A stretch of 7,739 bases of DNA from Candidatus Kapaibacterium sp. (GTDB lineage: Bacteria > Bacteroidota > Ignavibacteria > Kapaibacteriales > UBA2268). Each line of letters starts with the position of its first letter. Position 1 is the first letter of the stretch. The position numbers and the translations under genes are program-made. The stretch spans positions 1-7,739 of the forward strand of contig JAQIDA010000025.1 in assembly GCA_027858275.1 (NCBI GenBank), in the 5' to 3' direction. The notes under the pieces are model-generated. The model saw only the letters and a list, made by a program, of their open reading frames with translations, ran no database searches and was not told the origin of the DNA. Below are positions 1 to 7,040 of the stretch, in pieces.

Positions 1-440
1 GCCCAACACATTATATACAATCTAATAATAATTATCAAATAATAATAACTTTTTTCTTGCTAATTATTTTCTGTGTCCGAGCTGTGAGTCAAACTTTTTT
101 TTGCTGATGAACTCTGTCAAATTGCAGATATTTTTATATATTGGATGTTTGAGGGCAGAAAGTATTTTTGGATTGTTGATAAAACATCATATTTGTTCAT
201 GAATATATGGGCAAATCATCAACAACATCTGAATTTAGAGAGACGAGACAAAAAAAGAAAATCAGTAAATCGAGTCCTTGTAACGGGCCGGTATTTCGGT
301 ATTGAGAGCAAAAAAAATATTTTGCCGTCAAAATTGATGAGTATTGAAAAACAACACCTGACTGTATTTATGAATGATACAGGAATTGTGTTCAGAAAAA
401 TGTATTTTTATTCAACAGTTTTTTTCCGCGGAGGACAAAC
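1..440. other. Left-edge intergenic region without a convincing gene
   Basis: This is AT-rich sequence ahead of the VWA-OmpA-SPOR gene. A 99-codon open frame runs from an ATG at 145 to a stop at 444 and overlaps the next start by ATGA. It has no ribosome binding site, and its predicted product is a featureless mix of aromatic and basic residues, so I do not call it a gene. A loose FCB-type promoter match, TTG at 141-143, 19 bases, then TATTTTTG at 163-170, lies inside that frame. It could drive the gene at 441 with a leader of about 270 bases, though one such match by chance in a region this AT-rich is not surprising. No terminator or repeat stands out. Confidence 0.5.
430..434 (+). promoter_or_regulatory. 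Strong ribosome binding site for the VWA-OmpA-SPOR gene
   Basis: GGAGG sits 6 bases ahead of the ATG at 441. This is the clearest Shine-Dalgarno sequence in the window and fixes the start of the downstream gene, which also begins directly with a secretion signal. Confidence 0.75.
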
Positions 441-2105
441 ATGAAAAAGTATAGAAGTTTATTCTTAATAAAAGCAGCAAGTTTGATTTTGTTCGCTTTG
501 TCATTTGTGCTTGTGTCCTACGGATCCTCGGATAACAGTTCTGATAAAGACAGCAAAATCCTCCGAGGTCCTAATTATTCTCAAGCCTCCTATACTAAAC
601 CGTCAGATATACCGGCTTCAAATTTCAGCGGAATTATTGACGCAAGTAATGCAGTAAAACCGGCACACTTTAAAATAATGAGAACGATATTTGCCGATAA
701 ACGTCAGTCGTATATTGTTCAAGCAGTTTTGTTGGATAAATTTGGCAATTATATAAAAGGCTACAGAACGAATGACCCGAGCATAGAGATAATAAGTTCT
801 CATAGTTGTGACTCTCCCCCGCTTACATCAAAAATTCAAGCTTTCAATGAAGTCTCTGCTCGTGCAGGTGAAAACTATGATATAGAAATCGCAATAGATA
901 TTTCAGCATCTTCTGACAATCCGACATCATTTGCTCATTATATCAAAGATTACCTGTCTCGACAGTCTCCCGATGATAAATTTATGATTTCTGCATTTAA
1001 TCAAAATTTTTCTGTTATTGTTCCATTGACTGACCCCAATGAAGCGACATGGGCTTTGTCTCAGGGAGATATGCCGCAACCGGAAGGTTTGTCTGCTCTT
1101 AACAAAGCAGCTTACTTAGGCCTGGAAGAACTAACCCGGGGTAAAAATAAAAAGAAGGTTCTGATTATTATCACTAATAGTTCTGACAATGCTTCTATTA
1201 TTTATTCAGCAAACGATATTGCTCTTTTGTCTGCAAAAACAGGAATCCCTGTTTATATAATCGGGATTGGTAACGCACTTGAAAGCTATTCACTAAAATA
1301 TATCACAGCCGCTACAGGGGGGCGATTCTACCATATTTTCAAAGAGGGTATATATAACCTTCACAAAATACTCGACGAAATAACTTATGCTCAGAAAAAC
1401 CACTATGAATTTGATTTTCCTATTCAGAAAGAATTTGCTGATTGCTCGACATTAAAATCTACTGTTGAATTTAATACTGATTTTGCGACTGTTTCCGATC
1501 GTATTCATTTAATACTGAAGCCAACGGTTCAATCGCTTAGATATCAATCTCTGGCTAATTTCAAAGTTCGTGATACTGTTATTGCTGAAACATATAAAAG
1601 TCAACTACGATTCTTTGCTGAGGTTCTGAAGGACAATCCGTCAATACCCGTTGAGTTAATCGGGCATTGCAGTATCAAGGAATTCCCGAAACAGGAAAAT
1701 GCTCTCTCAATACAGAGAGTTATGGGAGTCAAACGGTTTTTAACACAACTCGGAGTGCCTGAAGATCAAGTAAAAATCAAAGGCGAAGGAGCAGGACGAC
1801 CTTTGTATTTCCTACAGACTAAGAAATGGCAAGGTTTCTACAATCGCAGAGTAGAAGTTCGATGGCTCGATCCGGATATCCTGCCTTTTGAAATCATTGC
1901 GGAATTGGGCTACACGGAAGAATTTGCGTTTGATGCTGTTGAGAAGTGGAAAAAAATGGGCTACAAAGCTTATTACGACAGATATTTACTTGAGAAAGAC
2001 CAAGTCTACAGAATTAAGCTTTGGGGATATGCCTCTGAAGACGACGCCGAAGAGGCCGCGAAATTCCTGAGTCGTAAGTATAAGAGAAATTTTTATGTAG
2101 ATTAA
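441..2105 (+). CDS. Exported VWA / OmpA-like / SPOR-like three-domain protein
   Basis: This 554-residue envelope protein is probably periplasmic and bound to peptidoglycan. Residues 1-27 form a signal peptide or membrane anchor (basic MKKYR, then a hydrophobic run); there is no lipobox cysteine. Residues 75-140 look like a beta-rich domain. A von Willebrand A domain spans about 147-315. It keeps the MIDAS start DISAS (153-157), but the usual TDG is TNS (245-247) and the usual threonine is Ser218. An OmpA-like domain at about 378-475 keeps LSIQR (422-426) and NRRVEVRW (468-475); GHC (408-410) replaces the usual GHTD. Residues 482-554 show the beta-alpha-beta-beta-alpha-beta pattern of a SPOR domain. 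In their families, OmpA domains bind diaminopimelate and SPOR domains bind denuded glycan, so a cell-wall tether or scaffold role is inferred. The start is supported by GGAGG six bases upstream. The domains are read by eye; VWA and OmpA are secure, SPOR is likely. Confidence 0.88.
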   Translation: MKKYRSLFLIKAASLILFALSFVLVSYGSSDNSSDKDSKILRGPNYSQASYTKPSDIPASNFSGIIDASNAVKPAHFKIMRTIFADKRQSYIVQAVLLDKFGNYIKGYRTNDPSIEIISSHSCDSPPLTSKIQAFNEVSARAGENYDIEIAIDISASSDNPTSFAHYIKDYLSRQSPDDKFMISAFNQNFSVIVPLTDPNEATWALSQGDMPQPEGLSALNKAAYLGLEELTRGKNKKKVLIIITNSSDNASIIYSANDIALLSAKTGIPVYIIGIGNALESYSLKYITAATGGRFYHIFKEGIYNLHKILDEITYAQKNHYEFDFPIQKEFADCSTLKSTVEFNTDFATVSDRIHLILKPTVQSLRYQSLANFKVRDTVIAETYKSQLRFFAEVLKDNPSIPVELIGHCSIKEFPKQENALSIQRVMGVKRFLTQLGVPEDQVKIKGEGAGRPLYFLQTKKWQGFYNRRVEVRWLDPDILPFEIIAELGYTEEFAFDAVEKWKKMGYKAYYDRYLLEKDQVYRIKLWGYASEDDAEEAAKFLSRKYKRNFYVD

Positions 2106-2111
2106 ATTTCC

Positions 2112-2140
2112 ATAACCGTAGGGTTAACCTCACGGTTTAT
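2112..2140 (+). terminator. Imperfect hairpin directly after the VWA-OmpA-SPOR gene
   Basis: AACCGT (2114-2119) pairs with ACGGTT (2132-2137). An inner stem, GGG with CCT/CC including one G-T pair, closes around TTAA. It starts nine bases after the stop codon and is followed by only a short, interrupted T run. It may be an extra terminator or a 3' stabilising structure ahead of the stronger hairpin at 2155-2190. Confidence 0.35.
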
Positions 2141-2154
2141 TTGGTTCCTACATA

Positions 2155-2190
2155 AAAAACAGCGATTGAAATTAATCAATCGCTGTTTTT
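2155..2190. terminator. Bidirectional intrinsic terminator between convergent genes
   Basis: This is a perfect inverted repeat of 15 bases per arm (2155-2169 and 2176-2190) around the 6-base loop AATTAA. The core is ACAGCGATTGA, with an A tract on the left and a T tract on the right, so either strand reads as a stem followed by U residues. It lies between the stop at 2105 on the plus strand and the trxB stop at 2212 on the minus strand, as expected for a shared terminator. Confidence 0.88.
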
Positions 2191-2211
2191 GTGTTTAGAA
2201 TGGGGCCTTAC

Positions 2212-3153
2212 TTATTTTTCAGACAACCATCTTTCTGCGTCAATAGCTGCTTCGCAACCGCTTCCGGCTGCTGAAACTGCCTGACGATATTTGCTGTCCT
2301 GGCAATCGCCGCAAGCAAATACGCCTTCGATATTTGTGTATGTTGAATCAGGTTTTGTAATGATGTAACCTGTTTCGTCAGTATCAATAACTCCGCCGAG
2401 GAAATTGTTGTTCGGAGTGTGCCCAATAGCGATAAACGCTCCTTCTGCAGTATGTTCTGTGAATTCGCCGCTAACTACGTTTTTAACTTTTATCCCGGTT
2501 AATTTTTTTACGCCCAAGTTTTCTTCACCGAGATATTCATCAACTACGCTGTCGAGTAAAAAGTTGATTTTTGGATTGTCTTTTGCGCGGTCAACCATAA
2601 TTTTCGATCCGCGGAATTCTTGGCGTCTGTGGATAATTGTAACTGATTCTGCAAAGTGAGTCAAATAGTTTGCATCTTCAAGAGCAGTATCGCCGCCACC
2701 GATGACAAATACTTTAGCGCCGCGGAAGAAAAATCCGTCACAAGTAGCGCAAGCAGAAATGCCGAAGCCCCAATAATCGTCTTCACCTTTTGAATGCAAT
2801 CTTTTGGCTGTAGCACCGGTTGATATAATAACAGCATCAGCCGTGTATTCCTTATCAGCGTCCGACCAAAGAGTAAAAGGTTGTTTTGAAAAATCAACCT
2901 TGGTAATGCTTTCATAGATTGATTTAGCTCCAAATCTCAAGGCTTGTTTTCTGAATATCTCCATCATTTCAGGACCTTGTACACCGTCAGGGAAACCCGG
3001 ATAATTTTCTACCTCCGTAGTAATCGTCAACTGACCACCCGGTTGGAGACCTTCAAATATAACAGTTTCAAGATTAGCTCTGCCTGTGTAGATTCCTGCC
3101 GTAAATCCCGCAGGACCTGATCCGATGATAATAATTTCATGATGCTCACTCAT
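2212..3153 (-). CDS. trxB: Thioredoxin-disulfide reductase (TrxB)
   Basis: This 313-residue cytoplasmic FAD enzyme transfers electrons from NADPH to thioredoxin, which supplies ribonucleotide reductase and protein disulfide reduction. The FAD-binding GSGPAG motif is at 11-16, and TTEVENYPGFPDG, typical of the family, is at 45-57. The redox-active CATC is at 135-138. The NADPH site has GGGDTALEDA (152-161) and the HRRxxxR phosphate-binding signature (175-181), which points to NADPH rather than NADH. The C-terminal FAD motif GVFACGDC is at 277-284. The length is close to the usual 310-320. The start is supported by GGAAGGA (3161-3167 on the complementary strand) seven bases upstream. It appears to be a single-gene transcript bounded by the 2155-2190 terminator. 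All key residues are present, so it is probably functional. Confidence 0.97.
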   Translation of the reverse strand: MSEHHEIIIIGSGPAGFTAGIYTGRANLETVIFEGLQPGGQLTITTEVENYPGFPDGVQGPEMMEIFRKQALRFGAKSIYESITKVDFSKQPFTLWSDADKEYTADAVIISTGATAKRLHSKGEDDYWGFGISACATCDGFFFRGAKVFVIGGGDTALEDANYLTHFAESVTIIHRRQEFRGSKIMVDRAKDNPKINFLLDSVVDEYLGEENLGVKKLTGIKVKNVVSGEFTEHTAEGAFIAIGHTPNNNFLGGVIDTDETGYIITKPDSTYTNIEGVFACGDCQDSKYRQAVSAAGSGCEAAIDAERWLSEK

Positions 3154-3690
3154 TATATTTTCCTTCCATTAACAAATAATTTTTCTGTTTTTTTCTTCGT
3201 TTCAATGTGATATCCAATTTCTAAACAATTTAATAAATATTATCAGATTGCAAACACTGAATTACTTTATGTTGAATCTCACACGTTTTTTTCACTGTCT
3301 TATTTTTTAGTTTGTCCTATATATTTATTTTTAGACAGAATTTTTCTGCTTATTCGCTTTGAATTTTAGAATAAGTTCTTAGTAATATTTGCATAAAACA
3401 TCAGCTCAGAGTCAGTATTGCTAACTTACTGTTAATATATAGTTAAGAGAGAATAAATTTTCAGCTGTAAGCACTGATTATTGATATTTTTATTTGTTTT
3501 TCGGAACATATTCCATAGGTTTGTATGGTGATAATTAATTGAACACAAAAGCAAAGTCGACTTGTTAATAAAAACAATTGATTACTCCGATAAGTTCTTT
3601 ATGAAATTACTCAGCATCAAACAAATGATTTTTGAAGCAGTAATTGATAAAATTCTCAATTATTACAAGTTTAACAAAAATGGAAAAAAA
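3154..3690. other. 537-bp divergent intergenic region (trxB / porin-like gene)
   Basis: This AT-rich stretch must hold the trxB promoter (minus strand) and the porin-like gene promoter (plus strand). The only clear signal is the FCB-type promoter at 3493-3523. I found no exact TAnnTTTG motif for trxB; the closest, ATTATTTG on the minus strand at 3173-3180, misses both first bases. The frame of the porin-like gene stays open upstream to a TTG at 3562, but those 43 codons come before a complete signal peptide and lie in the expected leader. No tRNA, riboswitch or other gene was recognised. Confidence 0.6.
3493..3523 (+). promoter_or_regulatory. Bacteroidota-type promoter for the porin-like gene
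   Basis: TTTG at 3493-3496 is followed after 19 bases by TAGGTTTG at 3516-3523, an exact match to the -33 TTTG / -7 TAnnTTTG consensus of Bacteroidota sigma-A at its usual spacing. Transcription would begin near 3528, giving a leader of about 160 bases before the ATG at 3691. An imperfect palindrome, GGAACATATTCC (3503-3514), fills the spacer and could be an operator; that is inference. Confidence 0.55.
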
Positions 3691-4737
3691 ATGAAAATAT
3701 TTCTAGTCTATCTCCTCATCGGCACTTTAACTTTTGGCATTGTCAGCGCTGAAGAAAAAGATAGTTTCAGCCCTTCCGGAAAACCGTTCGCTAAAATATT
3801 TATGAATTATCATTATGATATGACAGCAGATGTTGACGGCGCTAGTAATTTTGAAATTAAAAGAGCCTACTTGGGCTACAAATATTCATTCAGCAGTGAC
3901 ATCTCAGCAAAGATAACAATGGATGTGGGAAGCAATATGGGAAGCAATGAAGAAGGCAGCGAGTATACAGCTTATTTAAAAGCAGCTCAACTTGATTGGA
4001 AAATCGTATCTCCTTTGAAATTATCTGTTGGTCTGATCGGTTTGAAACAATTTAATGATCAGGAGAAGTTCTGGGGCTATCGCTTTATTTATAAATCTTT
4101 CCAAGATCAACATAAATTTGGATCCAGCGCAGATTTGGGCGCAAATTTAGAAATCGCGCCGATGAAGATGCTCAAAGTGAATCTGTTGGTTGTCAACGGC
4201 GAAGGCTATAAAAATGTTCAAGATGAATATGGTACACACCGTATAGGGGCTAATGTTGTGGCAACTCCTCTTGACGGTCTTACTTTGAAAGCATATTATG
4301 ATATGATGACTGCTAAGGAAGACAACGGGACTGAGATTGTTGACTCTCCGACTATCAGCAATTTGTCATTTTTCGCCGGCTACAAAATAAAAGATGCGTT
4401 CAGGGTAGGATTTGAATATAATAAGCTCATGAACGGTAAAAAATACAGCAGTGCCGCGGAAGATCATGAATTGAACGGTATCTCAGCTTATGCGACTTAT
4501 ATAATTAACAAGAAATTTGAAGTTTTCGGCAGATTCGATCAGCTTAGTTCTAATACACTCGCCAATGCGGATACAGAGTGGAATCTCGAAGATAACGGGA
4601 ATTTGATTCTGCTTGGTCTTCAGTACTCACCTGTAAAAGGCGTTAAAACAGCTTTGAACTTTAGAACTTGGATGCATGCGGATTCTGATGTCGACGCATC
4701 ATCACAGATTTACTTAAATTTTGAATATAAGCTATAA
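3691..4737 (+). CDS. Porin-like outer-membrane beta-barrel protein
   Basis: This 348-residue preprotein is probably an outer-membrane porin. Residues 1-20 are a typical signal peptide with likely cleavage after VSA (18-20), leaving about 328 residues. The mature part alternates hydrophobic and polar residues in many short amphipathic strands separated by charged turns, for example KIFMNYHYDM, FEIKRAYLGYKYSF and FRVGFEYNKL. Its last strand, QIYLNFEYKL, resembles the C-terminal strand read by the BAM assembly machinery, although it ends in leucine rather than the usual phenylalanine. The overall look is like phosphate-selective porin (OprO/OprP) relatives in the FCB group, but the substrate cannot be read. 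I chose ATG 3691 over the upstream in-frame TTG at 3562 because it places the signal peptide at the N-terminus; GGAAAAAAA just upstream is a weak ribosome binding site. Flanked by its own promoter and terminator, it is probably transcribed alone. Confidence 0.82.
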   Translation: MKIFLVYLLIGTLTFGIVSAEEKDSFSPSGKPFAKIFMNYHYDMTADVDGASNFEIKRAYLGYKYSFSSDISAKITMDVGSNMGSNEEGSEYTAYLKAAQLDWKIVSPLKLSVGLIGLKQFNDQEKFWGYRFIYKSFQDQHKFGSSADLGANLEIAPMKMLKVNLLVVNGEGYKNVQDEYGTHRIGANVVATPLDGLTLKAYYDMMTAKEDNGTEIVDSPTISNLSFFAGYKIKDAFRVGFEYNKLMNGKKYSSAAEDHELNGISAYATYIINKKFEVFGRFDQLSSNTLANADTEWNLEDNGNLILLGLQYSPVKGVKTALNFRTWMHADSDVDASSQIYLNFEYKL

Positions 4738-4755
4738 GAATTTGATTTTTTTTAT

Positions 4756-4789
4756 AAAGCAGGAGCGGAATATTTTTCGCTCCTGCTTT
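4756..4789. terminator. Intrinsic terminator between the porin-like gene and queG
   Basis: AAAGCAGGAGCG (4756-4767) pairs perfectly with CGCTCCTGCTTT (4778-4789) around a 10-base loop, followed by T residues on the plus strand and by T-rich sequence when read on the minus strand. It lies 19 bases after the porin-like stop and 12 bases beyond the queG stop, so it probably ends both convergent transcripts. Confidence 0.88.
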
Positions 4790-4800
4790 TGTAATTCAAA

Positions 4801-5757
4801 TTAATCCTCTGAATTGTTTTTTTCAATGGTCTTCGCGTTCCGATTCAATCCTGCCAGCTTCAATCTTTTGACATTACTATTCTTGAATATTTTTGAAAAT
4901 TCTTCTTGAGTCATTTCTAAAACGTCATCTAATACAAGGCAAGTTTCCCCGTTTCTCGGGAGAAATTCCGGACGATCCGATAATTTGGCTTTTTGATTAT
5001 ACGGGCAAACGTTACGGCAAATATCGCACCCTAAAAGATAATCATTCATATTCTCAGCTATTTCCGTGGGTATATTCCATGGCTCTTTCTTTTCAATTGT
5101 CCAAAATGAAATACAGCGTCCTGCATCAAGAATTCCTTGATTGTCGAGTGCCTTAGTAGGGCATGCATCAATGCAAGCAGTACACGTTCCGCATATTGAT
5201 GATACTTCAGAATCCGGTCCTATGAAAGCTGTAGTTATTATAACTCCGATAAATATCGAAGAACCATATTCCTTATTCAGTAACAGAGTGTTTTTGCCTC
5301 GGACTCCCAATCCCGCACGTTCAGCCCAAGATTTTTCAGGGACAGGTCCTGTATCAACGAAGATTCGATTTTTTGATTCAGGTTCAATCGTTTCGAGTGT
5401 TGTGACTAATTCTCGGAGTTTCGATTTAATCACTTCATGATAATCGTCACCCCAGGCATAAGATGAAATCTTTCCGAGTCCCTTCTCTCCGGCATTATCA
5501 GGATGTTTGATCCCTGTATTATAAGACATTGCACACACTATTACTGTCTGAGCACCGGGAAGTAACAGATCGATGTCAGCCCGCATATCAAGATGTCTTT
5601 GGAGAAAGTGCATATCCCCGTGCTTGCCGGCCTCTATCCATTCAGCTAATTTGTCAGCTTCTTCTCTCATTGGTTCGGCTGACGCAAAACCCGTCAGGCA
5701 AAACCCGAGAGATTTTGTTTTATTTATAATTTCTTGTTTGAGGATAGGATCATTCAT
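4801..5757 (-). CDS. queG: Epoxyqueuosine reductase QueG (short form)
   Basis: This 318-residue cytoplasmic enzyme uses cobalamin and two [4Fe-4S] clusters to reduce epoxyqueuosine to queuosine at the wobble base of GUN-anticodon tRNAs, the last step of queuosine synthesis. DTGPVPEKSWAERAGLG (135-151) is the family signature; Asp135 matches the proposed proton donor. The ferredoxin-like part carries C189, C192, C195 and C199 (CGTCTACIDAC), then C215 in GRCISFWTIE and C244, C247 and C251 in GCDICRNVCPYN, enough for both clusters. The C-terminus ends soon after KRLKLAGLNRNAK (297-309), so it lacks the HEAT-like domain of longer homologues such as the roughly 380-residue E. coli enzyme. The ATG at 5757 lies four bases after the stop of the Rieske gene, so the two are very probably cotranscribed. 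No strong ribosome binding site is visible, consistent with translational coupling. Confidence 0.96.
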   Translation of the reverse strand: MNDPILKQEIINKTKSLGFCLTGFASAEPMREEADKLAEWIEAGKHGDMHFLQRHLDMRADIDLLLPGAQTVIVCAMSYNTGIKHPDNAGEKGLGKISSYAWGDDYHEVIKSKLRELVTTLETIEPESKNRIFVDTGPVPEKSWAERAGLGVRGKNTLLLNKEYGSSIFIGVIITTAFIGPDSEVSSICGTCTACIDACPTKALDNQGILDAGRCISFWTIEKKEPWNIPTEIAENMNDYLLGCDICRNVCPYNQKAKLSDRPEFLPRNGETCLVLDDVLEMTQEEFSKIFKNSNVKRLKLAGLNRNAKTIEKNNSED

Positions 5758-5761
5758 TGTA

Positions 5762-6142
5762 TTACCAATTATCCGCCCAAGCAGGACGTTCTTCTTCCGG
5801 TTCTTTTACATATATGGCATCATCTGTTTCGAGCACATCAAACTTCTTGAGATCTTTTGTGCTTTTGCTTCTATCGGCGGGGATTCCGGTTTCGAGATTG
5901 AACGAGTGACCGTGCAAAGGGCAAATTATGTAATTGCCTCGAACCAAGCCCTTCTGCATGGACTCCCGTCTCATGTGAGGACAGATACGGCTGAAGCAGT
6001 AAAGCTTCCCCTTCTCGCGGATCAGAACAACTTTTTCGAAATTTATTTCGAACTCGAACTTTCCTGAATTTTCTAATTCCCGGGTCGTACATATTTTGTA
6101 ATATACGCTGCCGTTAATTTCTTTTCTATCTGTTAATTCCAT
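5762..6142 (-). CDS. Small Rieske [2Fe-2S] protein, ferredoxin-like
   Basis: This 126-residue soluble protein has a single Rieske domain. The cluster ligands are C54 and H56 (CPH), then C74 and H77 (CPLHG), with 17 residues between H56 and C74, as in Rieske ferredoxins and NirD-like proteins. It has no signal peptide, membrane anchor or catalytic oxygenase domain, so an electron carrier or small subunit is the likely role. An acidic tail runs from 114 to 122 (EPEEERPAW). The gene sits between the MBL hydrolase (45 bp upstream) and queG (4 bp downstream). Delivery of electrons to QueG is possible, but Rieske potentials are usually high for cobalamin reduction, so the partner is unknown. The ATG at 6142 has only a weak GAGAC-type ribosome binding site. 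Confidence 0.92.
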   Translation of the reverse strand: MELTDRKEINGSVYYKICTTRELENSGKFEFEINFEKVVLIREKGKLYCFSRICPHMRRESMQKGLVRGNYIICPLHGHSFNLETGIPADRSKSTKDLKKFDVLETDDAIYVKEPEEERPAWADNW

Positions 6143-6187
6143 TGTCTCGTCTCAGAGTTTTGTAATATCAACAATTTCACCGGCGGA

Positions 6188-6991
6188 CTAGCCTTTTGGA
6201 CCGTGTTTCAGTCTCGTTGCGATTTTATGGGCGTCATGCTCGAAAAATAAAATTGTGTTTTCTTTGAACGCTTCTTCAAGAATGGCTTGCTTCTCTTCGA
6301 TTACTTTCATCGGATAATTATCGTACCCCATACCGTAATGAATCGGTACGTGTGCTGCTGTAGCCATCAGATCCGCACAATAGAGAATTGATTCTTTTCC
6401 GATTCGGATTTTTACAAGCTGCATTGCGTCTGTATGGCCATGAACGGGAATAACTTCTATACCGGGAAATAACTCGAATCTGCCTTCAATCAATTCGAGC
6501 TGATTATTTTCTTTCAAGGGCAAATAATTGTGAGGCATATATGATGCTCTGTCCTTCACCGAAGGATTCACGGCCCAATCAAACTGATCTTTTTGAACAT
6601 AGTATGTGGCATTGCTGAAAGTAGGGACTGCTTTCCCGTCGCGCAGTACTGTAGCGCCGCCGGCATGATCGAAATGTAAATGCGTAAGAATTACATCAGT
6701 AATGTCATCTGTGCTTAATCCGAGTCGCTTGATTGCCGCCTCAATATCAGCGTCTTTTTTGTCTATGCCGTAAATATTGCAAAATTTATCGGGGAGTTTT
6801 GTACCGTTGCCGGTATCAATAAGTATTTTTCTGTCAGCGTCTGTAATTAACATCAGACGAATGGCCATGGGGATGCGATTGAATTCATCTCCTTGGTCGT
6901 AAGCTCTCTGCCACAATGCTTTAGGAATCATTCCGAACATCGCGCCGCCGTCGAGCCGGAATATTCCGGTTTCTATTATATCAATTTTCAT
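6188..6991 (-). CDS. MBL-fold metallo-hydrolase
   Basis: This 267-residue, probably cytoplasmic, dinuclear-metal hydrolase belongs to the metallo-beta-lactamase superfamily. The metal ligands are all visible: HLHFDH (H104, H106, D108, H109), H186 in HGHT, D207 in CADLMAT and H252 in FFEHD. The start, with MFGMIPKALW (18-27) and the later AHVPIHYGMGYDNYP (213-227), is typical of a large group related to AHL lactonases and often annotated only as MBL-fold hydrolase. The position that holds the catalytic-assist tyrosine in AiiA (three residues after the bridging aspartate) is Ala210 here, so quorum-quenching activity should not be assumed. No signal peptide is present. It is the first gene of the likely MBL-Rieske-queG operon. 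The ATG at 6991 is followed by a coding sequence consistent with the family N-terminus; the ribosome binding site is weak. Confidence 0.92.
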   Translation of the reverse strand: MKIDIIETGIFRLDGGAMFGMIPKALWQRAYDQGDEFNRIPMAIRLMLITDADRKILIDTGNGTKLPDKFCNIYGIDKKDADIEAAIKRLGLSTDDITDVILTHLHFDHAGGATVLRDGKAVPTFSNATYYVQKDQFDWAVNPSVKDRASYMPHNYLPLKENNQLELIEGRFELFPGIEVIPVHGHTDAMQLVKIRIGKESILYCADLMATAAHVPIHYGMGYDNYPMKVIEEKQAILEEAFKENTILFFEHDAHKIATRLKHGPKG

Positions 6992-7009
6992 CTTATCTTT
7001 TTTTTAAGT

Positions 7010-7040
7010 CAAACATAGTTCTACAGTTGATATATACGAA
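7010..7040 (-). promoter_or_regulatory. Candidate Bacteroidota-type promoter for the MBL-Rieske-queG operon
   Basis: On the minus strand, TATGTTTG (7017-7010) exactly matches the -7 consensus TAnnTTTG. It is preceded by 19 bases and TTCG (7040-7037), three of four bases of the -33 TTTG. Transcription would start about 5-8 bases downstream, leaving a leader of only about 11-15 bases before the ATG at 6991. Confidence 0.45.

Noticed and set aside
1..11. Possible minus-strand gene starting at an ATG (complement of 9-11) and leaving through the left edge
   Set aside because: Only three codons are visible, with no ribosome binding site, so nothing supports it.
20..52. Repeated AATAAT units near the left edge
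   Set aside because: This is low-complexity AT-rich sequence without regular unit length or spacing; it is not a CRISPR array or origin iterons.
3432..3446. AT-only inverted repeat TTAATATATAGTTAA in the trxB / porin-like intergenic region
   Set aside because: The arms are only four bases of TTAA, which is expected by chance in sequence this AT-rich.
3562..3690. TTG-initiated extension of 43 codons in front of the porin-like protein
   Set aside because: It would bury a complete signal peptide at residue 44, it starts with TTG without a ribosome binding site, and it lies in the predicted leader after the promoter at 3493-3523.
5573..6067. 164-codon open frame on the plus strand opposite queG and the Rieske gene
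   Set aside because: It is antisense to two genes with clear catalytic and cluster motifs, crosses their junction, and its product has no recognisable feature.
6188..6991. AHL lactonase (quorum-quenching) assignment for the MBL-fold hydrolase
   Set aside because: All metal ligands are present, but the AiiA-type tyrosine three residues after the bridging aspartate is alanine, and metal ligands alone do not set the substrate.
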